In this document: positions 7,308 through 14,726 of the stretch, in pieces
How positions within the stretch are numbered: position 1 is the first letter of the stretch
Layout: the number at the start of each line of letters is the position of its first letter
Notes under the pieces: generated by a model
What the model was told of the DNA's origin: nothing
Database searches by the model: none
The model's input: only the letters and a program-made list of their open reading frames with translations
Source: RGIG3002 sp045546775
Lineage (GTDB): Bacteria > Bacillota > Clostridia > Lachnospirales > Lachnospiraceae
NCBI GenBank assembly: GCA_045546775.1
Contig: JAZQDM010000059.1
Location: forward strand, 1-56,656
Direction of reading: 5' to 3'
DNA length: 56,656 nucleotides
Program-made: the position numbers and the translations under genes

Positions 7308-9971
7308 TTATTTCTTAAGCTGTGTCAATCGTTCCTTCACGGCTTCCATCATCTGGGAATATTTTTCTAATTTTTCTTTTTCTTCCGCAATTTTTGCTTC
7401 CGGTGCCTTGGAAATAAACTTCTCATTATTTAACATTCCGTTGGCACGAGCAATCTCTCCTGCAAGACGTTTTTCTTCTTTTTCCAAACGCTCAATTTCT
7501 TGTTTTATGTCAACCAATTCAGCAAATGGAATGTATACGGTTGCATTGGCAATCACTACAGATACCGCATCGTCGGCAATGCCTGTTTTGTCTTTCTGCA
7601 TTGTCACATCGGATGCATATGCTAAGGAAGCAAAGAACAGTTTGCCTTCCGTAAACGTTTTGAGCACTTCGTCCTTATCGCTGACAACAAAAACGCTTGC
7701 CTTTTTGCTCGGTGCAACGTTCATCTCCGTTCTTACGTTACGGATACCTCTTACTGCTTCTTTGATTGTTTCAATATCTTTTTCTTCTTTTGCAAAATTT
7801 CTTTCTTCTGTGTATGCCGGCCACTGTGAAATCATAATGGACTCTTCTTCGTTTTGCAGTGTACAGAAGATTTCTTCCGTAACAAACGGCATATACGGAT
7901 GCAACAGTTTCAGCGCATCGATAAGCACTGTCTTTAATGTGTAAAGTGCTGCCATCTGGCTGTTTGCATCGTCGGAATTGTACAATCTCGGTTTTACCAT
8001 CTCGATGTACCAGTCGCAGAATTCGTCCCAAATAAAGTCGTATACTTTCTGTACTGCAATACCAAGTTCGTAATGCTCCATATTTTCCGTTGCATCTTTG
8101 ATTAATGTATTTAATTTGGAAAGAATCCACTTGTCTACCGGCTCAAGATATTCTTTGGCATCGGCTGTAATTTGTTTTCCTTCCATGTTCATCATAATGA
8201 AGCGGGATGCATTCCAAACTTTGTTTGCAAAGTTACGGCTTGCTTCGACTCTCTCCTGATAGAAACGCATGTCATTACCCGGCGCATTTCCGGTAATCAA
8301 AGTGAGACGGAGCGCATCTGCACCGTACTGGGAAATGATTTCAAGCGGATCAATACCGTTACCCAGGGACTTGGACATTTTTCTTCCCTGTGAGTCTCTT
8401 ACAAGACCGTGGAAAAGCACTGTTTTAAACGGTTTTTCGCCCATCTGTTCAAAACCGGAGAAAATCATACGGATAACCCAGAAGAAAATAATATCGTATC
8501 CGGTTACTAACACGTCTGTGGGATAGAAATATTCCAATTCTTCTGTTTTTTCCGGCCAGCCTAATGTAGAGAACGGCCAGAGTGCGGAGGAGAACCATGT
8601 ATCCAAGGTATCCTCATCCTGTGTCATATGTGTGCAACCGCATTTCGGACATTTTTCCGGCATTGCTTTTGCCACAACAACTTCACCACATTCTGCACAG
8701 TAGTAAGCCGGGATTCTGTGTCCCCACCAAAGCTGACGGCTGATACACCAGTCACGGATATTGTCTGTCCAGTTGAAATATGTTTTTTCCATGCGGGCAG
8801 GAATCAACTCAATATCACCATTTTTTACTGCTTCTGCAGCCGGTTTGATGAGTTCATCCATTTTTACGAACCACTGTTTTTTGATTAACGGCTCAATGGT
8901 TGTCTTACAACGGTCGTGTGTACCTACGTTGTGGCTGTAATCTTCGATTCTTACAAGAAGTCCCATGCTGTCAAGCTCGGCAACGATTGCTTTTCTTGCC
9001 TCGTAACGATCCATACCTTCAAATTTACCACCGTTTGCGTTGATGGTTGCATCGTCGTTCATGATGTTGATTTCCGGTAAATTGTGTCGTTTTCCTACTT
9101 CAAAGTCGTTAGGGTCATGGGCCGGTGTGATTTTTACAACACCGGTACCAAATTCCATATCCACATAAGAGTCTGTCACAATCGGAATGACTCTGTTGAT
9201 AATCGGAAGCAACACTTTTTTGCCGATTAAGTGTTTGTATCTGTCATCTTCCGGATTGATTGCCACAGCCGTATCACCGAGCATTGTTTCGGGACGTGTT
9301 GTTGCAAATTCCAAAAATTCTGTTGTGCTTGCCTCGCCGTTGTCATCTACAATCGGATATTTGATGTGCCAGAAATGGCCTGCCTGCTCCTGGTATTCTA
9401 CTTCTGCGTCAGAAATGGAAGTGTTACAAACCGGACACCAGTTGATAATTCTGGAACCTTTGTAAATCCAGCCTTTTTCATGCATACGGCAAAATACTTC
9501 CGTAACAGCTTTGTTGCAGCCTTCGTCCATCGTAAAACGCTCTCTGTCCCAGTCACAGGAAGAACCGAGTTTCTTGAGCTGCTGTACAATTCTGCCGCCG
9601 TACTGCTCTTTCCACTCCCATGCACGTTCCAAAAATTTCTCTCTTCCCAAGTCCTCTTTGTCGATGCCTTCTTCTTTTAATTTTTCAATAATTTTTACTT
9701 CTGTTGCAATACTTGCATGGTCTGTACCCGGCTGCCAAAGCGCGTTGTAGCCTTGCATTCTCTTGAAACGGATCAAAATATCCTGCATCGTGTTATCCAG
9801 GGCATGTCCCATGTGAAGCTGTCCTGTAATATTTGGAGGCGGAATAACAATCGTAAACGGTTTCTTTGTTTTGTCCACTTCTGCGTGGAAATATTTGTTA
9901 TCCATCCATTTTTGATATAATCTTTCTTCTATGCCACTTGGGTCATATGTTTTTGCCAATTCTTTACTCAT
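7308..9971 (-). CDS. valS: Valyl-tRNA synthetase
   Basis: ValRS charges tRNA-Val with valine. The 887-residue class Ia synthetase has the HIGH box in PPNITGQLHMGHALDN, the editing domain with TTRPETMLGDTAV, a zinc-ribbon-like CPKCGCTHM segment, KMSKSLGNGIDP and a C-terminal coiled coil typical of ValRS. The start MSKELAKTYDP follows GGAGAG; a 10-residue in-frame extension is less likely. Its leader carries a T-box, so expression should rise when uncharged tRNA-Val accumulates. Confidence 0.97.
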   Translation of the reverse strand: MSKELAKTYDPSGIEERLYQKWMDNKYFHAEVDKTKKPFTIVIPPPNITGQLHMGHALDNTMQDILIRFKRMQGYNALWQPGTDHASIATEVKIIEKLKEEGIDKEDLGREKFLERAWEWKEQYGGRIVQQLKKLGSSCDWDRERFTMDEGCNKAVTEVFCRMHEKGWIYKGSRIINWCPVCNTSISDAEVEYQEQAGHFWHIKYPIVDDNGEASTTEFLEFATTRPETMLGDTAVAINPEDDRYKHLIGKKVLLPIINRVIPIVTDSYVDMEFGTGVVKITPAHDPNDFEVGKRHNLPEINIMNDDATINANGGKFEGMDRYEARKAIVAELDSMGLLVRIEDYSHNVGTHDRCKTTIEPLIKKQWFVKMDELIKPAAEAVKNGDIELIPARMEKTYFNWTDNIRDWCISRQLWWGHRIPAYYCAECGEVVVAKAMPEKCPKCGCTHMTQDEDTLDTWFSSALWPFSTLGWPEKTEELEYFYPTDVLVTGYDIIFFWVIRMIFSGFEQMGEKPFKTVLFHGLVRDSQGRKMSKSLGNGIDPLEIISQYGADALRLTLITGNAPGNDMRFYQERVEASRNFANKVWNASRFIMMNMEGKQITADAKEYLEPVDKWILSKLNTLIKDATENMEHYELGIAVQKVYDFIWDEFCDWYIEMVKPRLYNSDDANSQMAALYTLKTVLIDALKLLHPYMPFVTEEIFCTLQNEEESIMISQWPAYTEERNFAKEEKDIETIKEAVRGIRNVRTEMNVAPSKKASVFVVSDKDEVLKTFTEGKLFFASLAYASDVTMQKDKTGIADDAVSVVIANATVYIPFAELVDIKQEIERLEKEEKRLAGEIARANGMLNNEKFISKAPEAKIAEEKEKLEKYSQMMEAVKERLTQLKK

Positions 9972-10019
9972 TGGGCTCTCCTTTCTGGGTATAAATGTCA
10001 TTATACTTTTGTGCAGGTA

Positions 10020-10286
10020 TGATGCATCAAAATTACTGTATTTCTCAATTGTGAAGAATATTTTGATTTTCTTCGTGCTTTATTCTGTACATAGTAATTT
10101 TTGATGCACATACCGCACAAAACATAAGATATATCCCGCGTCTAGAACAAAGAGTCCGCATGCGGACTCTCGCGCCGAGCGCGGTCGCGACAGCGACATC
10201 TTCCTTGTACGCGCGAGTGCGCATCCACGCGGAGCGTTTTTGCTTTATAGGAAAAGCTTTCAAGGTCTTTCCTATAAAGCAAAAAA
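10020..10286. repeat. Multi-palindrome intergenic block between T-box and valS
   Basis: Three inverted repeats are packed here. (1) Near-complementary arms TGCATCAAAATTACTGTA (from 10023) and TACATAGTAATTTTTGATGCA (to 10108) enclose about 50 nt with an inner GAAGAATATTTTGATTTTCTTC hairpin. (2) There is a perfect 20-bp palindrome at 10151-10170, in a GC-rich patch (10137-10236) full of GCGC/CGCG. (3) Perfect 18-bp arms lie at 10237-10254 and 10268-10285. The composition is unlike the AT-rich neighbours. The block lies inside the transcribed valS leader, after the T-box terminator. It may be a repeated non-coding element or an RNA structure. Confidence 0.6.
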
Positions 10287-10315
10287 GCCCTCTACTGGAA
10301 ATTCCAGTAAAGGGC
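10281..10315 (-). terminator. T-box regulated terminator
   Basis: Arms GCCCTTTACTGGAA and TTCCAGTAGAGGGC (minus strand) are followed by TTTTTT. This is the attenuator controlled by the T-box of valS. Confidence 0.9.
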
Positions 10316-10573
10316 GAATGTATCCGCGGTACCACCTTTGTTCGTAAGATTTCTCCTACCTCAACGACTCCTATCAGAATCTTATCCGATAACGGGGATA
10401 AATCGTGAACACTTACTTGCAATCTGCCTTGTGCAAATTGAACCGTTCGGCATTCCGGTTTCAAAGCTACCTTCCGCATACTTTTCTTTAAGCACCTTTC
10501 AGCCTATGAGTGCTCTCTCTTTCAAGACGCCTTGCGTACTCCTCTTTGTCATTACCTTTTTGTTATGTCACTA
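10281..10573 (-). promoter_or_regulatory. T-box leader of valS
   Basis: On the minus strand the leader contains the T-box core AAAGGTGGTACCGCGG (10324-10339). It is followed by an intrinsic terminator whose arms (10287-10300, 10301-10315) enclose a tiny loop and end in six T. The core can pair with the 5' arm of the terminator to form the antiterminator. The length from the predicted transcription start (about 10573) to the terminator is about 290 nt, normal for a T-box. The downstream gene predicts a valine specifier. A GTA triplet at 10468-10470 (in GAAGGTAGC) is a candidate, but I did not fold Stem I. Uncharged tRNA should promote readthrough. Confidence 0.93.
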
Positions 10574-10579
10574 CAGTTA

Positions 10580-10608
10580 AATATAGTAAATCCGCATGTT
10601 GTTGTCAA
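10580..10608 (-). promoter_or_regulatory. valS promoter (SigA type)
   Basis: On the minus strand TTGACA (10603-10608), a 17-nt spacer and TATATT (10580-10585) form a near-consensus housekeeping promoter just upstream of the T-box leader. Confidence 0.85.
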
Positions 10609-10665
10609 GAAAAATCTTCTCTTTCAAAAGTTGTTCCAGGCGCCTTAGCAAAAAGATTTTTTGTG

Positions 10666-11610
10666 TTATTTTGTAAATTGAATGAGAATCGTTCCCATGT
10701 CCGTATCGGCCGTAATGGTCTTATCTGCATTGTTGTTGATTGTCTGTGACGCAGACATTCCCGCAGAACTTCCTGAACCAATGGTCACCTGCCCCATATC
10801 TGCTTCCACTTCATAGTTATAATCGTTTTCTTTTCCATCCACTTGCAAAGAAATGCTACCCATGTCACAGTTCAGGTCAATATTCTTTTCAAACACGCCG
10901 GCAAGCGTAGCGTCTCCCATATCGACTGCAACCGTAGTGCCGTTTTCATTGCGCAAATTGCTCATATGCACAGCACCCATATCAACGGAAACGTCCAGTG
11001 TAGTGGTTCCGGTATTTTCACACACCAGCTGTCCGGCATCGATATGCACATTGGTCGCACCAAGGTCTACATCGCTTACTTCTACGCTTCCTGCACCAAT
11101 CTCAATGTCTGTCTCTGTAAAGGAAAATCCTTTCGGGACAATAATATCAAAATTACCTACACCGTTTTCGCCAAAGCTGAAAAGGAACATGCCATCTTTA
11201 CCGCTTCCTTCCACATACAGTGTGCCATTTTTTGTATAACATTTGCTTTCGCCGCTGCCGGACACATTAATCTGCACCGTATCCACGTCTGCCTCTGTAA
11301 CCGTAACGGAACCTGCATCCAGCTGAATGTCCAGCTTTTGCGTTTCTTCCGTATTGTAAATGTAATTCATGATTTCGTTGGAAGCTATATTGCCGGATGT
11401 GTCCGAAAATATTCCGAATGCAATGCCGTCCCCGTCACCTAGGGAAAAATCAAGTTGCACCGTTTTTCCAAAGAAACGCACTTCCCCATTTTCCATCATG
11501 GACACCATTTGTTCCCGTCCGCCTAATGCATATCCTACTACATAAAGCACAATGCCGGCTAGCATAATAATAACCGCTGTTATCAAACTAATTTTTGCTG
11601 CTTTTTTCAT
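10666..11610 (-). CDS. DUF4097 family beta-strand repeat protein
   Basis: The 314-residue protein has an N-terminal transmembrane anchor (ISLITAVIIMLAGIVLYVVGYAL) and an outward domain of short repeated beta strands (GAGSVEVSDVDLGATNVHIDAGQL, ADMGQVTIGSG) characteristic of DUF4097 adhesin-like proteins. It ends a PadR - HAAS - DUF4097 operon and its ATG overlaps the stop of the HAAS gene (TAATG), suggesting coupled translation. Such trios are frequent in clostridia and are suspected of envelope-stress roles; the function is not established. Confidence 0.8.
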   Translation of the reverse strand: MKKAAKISLITAVIIMLAGIVLYVVGYALGGREQMVSMMENGEVRFFGKTVQLDFSLGDGDGIAFGIFSDTSGNIASNEIMNYIYNTEETQKLDIQLDAGSVTVTEADVDTVQINVSGSGESKCYTKNGTLYVEGSGKDGMFLFSFGENGVGNFDIIVPKGFSFTETDIEIGAGSVEVSDVDLGATNVHIDAGQLVCENTGTTTLDVSVDMGAVHMSNLRNENGTTVAVDMGDATLAGVFEKNIDLNCDMGSISLQVDGKENDYNYEVEADMGQVTIGSGSSAGMSASQTINNNADKTITADTDMGTILIQFTK

Positions 11611-12326
11611 TATGCTACACCTCTTTTCTTTCCAAATACGCTATGTACCAATTCCCCAAAACTGCGGAACACTGCCGGTAAAACAGTAACTGCAATCCAT
11701 ACGGTTAAAATGCCGAATAAGATGCCCATTCCGGCACAGACAAGTCCGGTTCCTGCAATGCACAAGCCTCCAAACGGAAACGCAAACATTTTAATAATAC
11801 CTATTACAATGGCAAAAATTCCGAAACTTACTGCCGCAAAAGCAATCACCGCAATCGCAATAAACACCGAAAAAATAACCGAGAACACCGCAATAATACA
11901 CGATGCAATCACTGCCAAAATAGCAATCAAAATCGGTGCGGCACAGATAAGCAGTATAATAAGAAGCGCAATCATCCCACCGCTCATTTTTTTCTTTTCC
12001 GGTACTTCAGCCGGCAGTTCTTGCTTGTCCGTGTAATAAGAACTTTCTTCCTGCCGTTTTTCATATTCTACAATTGCTTTTGTATCGTTATACGCGCCTT
12101 GAAACCCATTTTCCGTAAAAGCGCCTTCTGCATGTCCGTTAATATCTTCTTTAATCGATGCTGCCACCTGTTCCGGACTGCCAAGAGAACGAAGCACTTC
12201 CTGCTCATTCTCGGCGCCTGCATCTTCAAAGTATTCACGATAATATTGTAAAGCCTCTTCTCTCTCACTGTCGGAAATATCCGCAAGCAGTCCTTCCAAC
12301 CGTCTCATAAACTCACTTCGATTCAT
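11610..12326 (-). CDS. HAAS/DUF1700 membrane protein
   Basis: The N-terminal about 70 residues (MNRSEFMRRLEGLLADISDSEREEALQYY...) are the HAAS signalling helix bundle usually paired with PadR-like regulators. The rest holds several hydrophobic segments (about 115-185 and 190-230), so it is a membrane protein of 238 residues. GGGAGGA lies upstream of the ATG at 12326, and the start lies inside the 3' end of the PadR gene (14-nt overlap). A role as membrane partner of the PadR system is an inference from the family. Confidence 0.82.
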   Translation of the reverse strand: MNRSEFMRRLEGLLADISDSEREEALQYYREYFEDAGAENEQEVLRSLGSPEQVAASIKEDINGHAEGAFTENGFQGAYNDTKAIVEYEKRQEESSYYTDKQELPAEVPEKKKMSGGMIALLIILLICAAPILIAILAVIASCIIAVFSVIFSVFIAIAVIAFAAVSFGIFAIVIGIIKMFAFPFGGLCIAGTGLVCAGMGILFGILTVWIAVTVLPAVFRSFGELVHSVFGKKRGVA

Positions 12327-12645
12327 AAATGATTCCTCCCTCAAATAATCCTGTAATTTTGCTCGAATAGCTTCGCCATTCACTTTCGTAAAGATTAAGT
12401 TGTACACGCCCTTTTTCCGTTACTTTGTAATAGCGCCTGTTTCTGCCTGCGCATGCCATGTCATAAACCTCCAGACATTCTTCCTTTAAAAGCCTGCGCA
12501 AAACCGGGTACAACGTGGACTCTGACAACTCAATAACACCCCTGATTTCCTGTGTAATCTTGTAACCGTAAGTCCCCTCCGGTTCCCTGGAAACAACTGC
12601 GAGAACAATTGCGTCGAGAAGTGCGGCACCTGTGTTAAATATCAT
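12313..12645 (-). CDS. PadR family transcriptional regulator
   Basis: This 110-residue winged-helix repressor starts MIFNTGAALLDAIVLAVVSREPEGTYGYKITQEI and has the typical PadR segment LSESTLYPVLRRLLKEECLEVY. GGGAG lies upstream of the ATG. It is the first gene of the operon and two operator-like palindromes overlie its promoter, so autorepression is likely. The inducer is unknown. Confidence 0.9.
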   Translation of the reverse strand: MIFNTGAALLDAIVLAVVSREPEGTYGYKITQEIRGVIELSESTLYPVLRRLLKEECLEVYDMACAGRNRRYYKVTEKGRVQLNLYESEWRSYSSKITGLFEGGIIYESK

Positions 12646-12718
12646 GCTTTACTCTCCCTTCTTTCCTTTTTCCACTCTTTCTCATTTGTTATTTTCATAA
12701 TATTATATTTTCTTTTAT

Positions 12719-12781
12719 ATTATACGCCGTATAATATTGTTTCCATGTATACTATACGTCATATAATATATAATGTCAATC
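12719..12781 (-). promoter_or_regulatory. padR promoter with two operator palindromes
   Basis: On the minus strand TTGACA (12776-12781), a 17-nt spacer and TATAGT (12753-12758) make a good promoter. Two 21-bp palindromes of the form ATATTATACG-N-CGTATAATAT lie at 12719-12739 (perfect apart from the centre) and 12751-12771 (imperfect). Their centres are 32 bp apart, about three helical turns. The upstream site covers the -10 and part of the spacer; the other lies just after the start point. This suits binding by the PadR protein encoded downstream. Confidence 0.75.
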
Positions 12782-12958
12782 CCTGGAAAATGATTTTTTT
12801 ATAAATATTATTCAACTTTGTTTTGGTTAACATAAATCGTTGTTTCCGTTTACGTTATGTTGCTTAATTTTGGTTTTTACAATTTCATTTTTCGATTTTT
12901 GTCGTCATTTTTTTGCAAGTATAACATTCATAATTTATTTTTTTCGCCAAATTATACC

Positions 12959-13039
12959 TGTGGATAAATATGTGTAAATTGTGGATTTTTTATCCTTTTC
13001 CACATTATCCACAGAACTTATCCACATTTTTGTGGACAT
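12959..13039. promoter_or_regulatory. DnaA-box cluster
   Basis: Within 81 bp there are three perfect DnaA boxes: TGTGGATAA at 12959-12967, and TTATCCACA at 13005-13013 and 13018-13026. Near matches lie at 12971-12979, 12980-12988, 12996-13004 and 13031-13039. The region to its left (12780-12958) is very AT-rich. No dnaA, dnaN or other replication gene lies in the window and gene strand does not switch lastingly here, so a DnaA-titration or regulatory cluster is more likely than the origin, though the origin is not excluded. Confidence 0.7.
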
Positions 13040-13166
13040 CTTTTTGCAATTTGACTTGCAATAAAACAGGTGTATTTTAATTTTTTGGTTTACTGGTTCC
13101 ATGAAGTTATGTGAACAAATTGTGCTAATTGTATACAAAATTTCATATGGACTGTTATCTTTTAAG

Positions 13167-13209
13167 ACCACATTTTGCAAAAGACATAGCACTAAAAATG
13201 TGGTAAAAT
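13167..13209 (+). promoter_or_regulatory. Probable promoter/operator of the GH13 gene
   Basis: AAGACA (13181-13186), 17 nt and TAAAAT (13204-13209) preceded by TGG form a moderate promoter. Inverted arms ACCACATTTT (13167-13176) and AAAATGTGGT (13195-13204) flank the -35 and reach the -10. A direct repeat TTTCATATGGA occurs at 13141 and 13212. These look like regulator sites, possibly for sugar control, but the factor is unknown. Confidence 0.45.
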
Positions 13210-13307
13210 GTTTTCATATGGAAGAACTTTAAAGTGACTGCCCAATTTTACGGCAGCACTCAAAAAAACGTGTAATTGCGCGCTTTGTGCAATGGAAAGA
13301 GGTATGT

Positions 13308-14618
13308 ATGTGGGCTTATGAAAGCGTTTTTTATCAGATCTATCCACTTGGCTTTTGTGGTGCACCATTTGAAAATGACGGTGTTTTGACCAATCGTATC
13401 GCCAAAATAAAAGACTGGGTTCCTCATATGAAAAAGCTCGGTGTCAATGCCATTTACTTTTCGCCGGTCTTCGAATCTGACACCCATGGATACAATACTA
13501 GAGATTATCGGACAATCGACCGCCGCCTTGGCACGAATGACGATTTCAAACAGGTATGTGACACGTTACACAAAAACGATATCAAAATTGTGCTGGATGG
13601 AGTCTTTAATCACGCAGGAAGAGGCTTTTTTGCTTTTCAAGATGTACTGAAAAATCGGGAACAGTCCAAGTACCTTTCTTGGTTTTATATCGATTTGAAC
13701 GGAAATTCCAATTACAACGACGGCTTGTGGTACGAAGGCTGGGAAGGAAACTATGACCTTGTCAAACTAAACTTGGGCAATGAAGAAGTCGTAAACTATT
13801 TGTTTGAAAGCATCCGTTTCTGGGTAGATGCTTTTGCTATTGACGGGCTTCGTCTCGACGTTGCTTATTGTCTGCCACCTCAATTCGCTGCAAGGCTACG
13901 CAGTTTCTGCGATTCCTTAAAGGAAGACTTTTTCCTCGTAGGCGAAATGCTTCACGGAGATTACAACCAGCTCATGAACGACCAAATGCTACACTCTGCG
14001 ACGAACTACGAATGTTACAAAGGTTTACACTCCAGTTTTAACAGTCTGAATATGTTTGAGATCAATCATTCTCTCTCCCGCCAGTTTGGCCCTGAAAACT
14101 GGACCATTTACAGAGGAAAACACCTGTTATCTTTTGTGGATAACCACGATGTGACACGTGTTGCCAGCATACTTTCTGACGAGCACCACTTGCCTCTCAT
14201 TTACGCTATGCTTTTTGGCATGCCTGGTATTCCTTGTGTGTATTACGGAAGCGAGTGGGGCGCTAAGGCAAGAAAAGAAGAAGGGGACCCAGCTCTGAGG
14301 GCTTGTTTTTCCGGTCCGGAATGGAATGAACTGACTACGTTTATCGCCAAGCTTGCGCAAATCAAAAAAGAAAATGAAGTACTAAACTATGGCAGTTTTA
14401 CCAGTGCATTTCTCACAAACAGACAGTGCGTCATGGAACGGAATCTGGACGGAAAACGGATTTTTGTTGCAATAAATGCGGAAGCAAATGATTTTACCGC
14501 GCATTTCAATTATGGTTGCGGCAAATGTATTGATTTGCTTACAGGAAATGAAATCGATTTACAAAATGGTATGTTTATGCCCGGTTATTCCGCGCAATAT
14601 TTAGTGCCATCCGAATAA
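13308..14618 (+). CDS. GH13 alpha-amylase family glycosidase
   Basis: This 436-residue cytoplasmic enzyme (no signal peptide) belongs to the alpha-amylase superfamily. Region I is DGVFNH (98-102), region II GLRLDVA with nucleophile Asp184, region III VGEM with acid Glu213, and region IV FVDNHD with Asp281. It lacks the N-terminal domain of neopullulanases and looks like a compact maltodextrin or cyclodextrin hydrolase; the exact substrate is not readable. The start MWAYESVFYQIYPLG follows GAGG by 5 nt; the GTG seven codons earlier is less likely. It is one of the few plus-strand genes and stands alone. Confidence 0.9.
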   Translation: MWAYESVFYQIYPLGFCGAPFENDGVLTNRIAKIKDWVPHMKKLGVNAIYFSPVFESDTHGYNTRDYRTIDRRLGTNDDFKQVCDTLHKNDIKIVLDGVFNHAGRGFFAFQDVLKNREQSKYLSWFYIDLNGNSNYNDGLWYEGWEGNYDLVKLNLGNEEVVNYLFESIRFWVDAFAIDGLRLDVAYCLPPQFAARLRSFCDSLKEDFFLVGEMLHGDYNQLMNDQMLHSATNYECYKGLHSSFNSLNMFEINHSLSRQFGPENWTIYRGKHLLSFVDNHDVTRVASILSDEHHLPLIYAMLFGMPGIPCVYYGSEWGAKARKEEGDPALRACFSGPEWNELTTFIAKLAQIKKENEVLNYGSFTSAFLTNRQCVMERNLDGKRIFVAINAEANDFTAHFNYGCGKCIDLLTGNEIDLQNGMFMPGYSAQYLVPSE

Positions 14619-14635
14619 ATAACACATGTTCTGTT

Positions 14636-14663
14636 GCATTGTGTACGGCGACACAATGCTTTT
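14636..14663 (+). terminator. Terminator after the GH13 gene
   Basis: A perfect 9-bp stem GCATTGTGT/ACACAATGC has a 6-nt loop and is followed by TTTTAC. The T-run is short, so it may be partial. Confidence 0.55.
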
Positions 14664-14693
14664 ACAATAATTAATGAGAGAAAGGAAATCATA

Positions 14694-14726
14694 ATGCGAC
14701 TGCATTATGCTGGAAAAAAACTATGA
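14694..14726 (+). CDS. Ten-codon leader ORF overlapping nfo
   Basis: ATG at 14694 opens a 10-codon reading frame (MRLHYAGKKL) whose TGA overlaps the nfo ATG (ATGA). It has a strong AGAAAGGA ribosome site about 7 nt upstream. The nfo start itself has only a weak GGAAA. The arrangement suggests that nfo is translated by coupling to this leader. The peptide has no recognised motif, and regulation by it is an inference. Confidence 0.45.
   Translation: MRLHYAGKKL

Noticed and set aside
10237..10285. 18-bp inverted repeat as a second terminator
   Set aside because: Neither strand has a U-tract after the stem; the arms end in A on the downstream side.
10045..10479. 144-codon minus-strand reading frame across the T-box and the palindrome block
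   Set aside because: It runs through the T-box core, its terminator and the inverted repeats; no good ribosome site, and RNA structure explains the sequence better.
12780..13040. Chromosomal origin of replication
   Set aside because: Boxes and AT-rich DNA fit, but dnaA/dnaN/rpmH are absent and genes remain mostly on one strand on both sides; kept only as a DnaA-box cluster.
12935..13192. 85-codon minus-strand reading frame over the DnaA boxes
   Set aside because: Composition is that of AT-rich intergenic DNA, there is no convincing ribosome site, and DnaA boxes account for the conserved-looking part.
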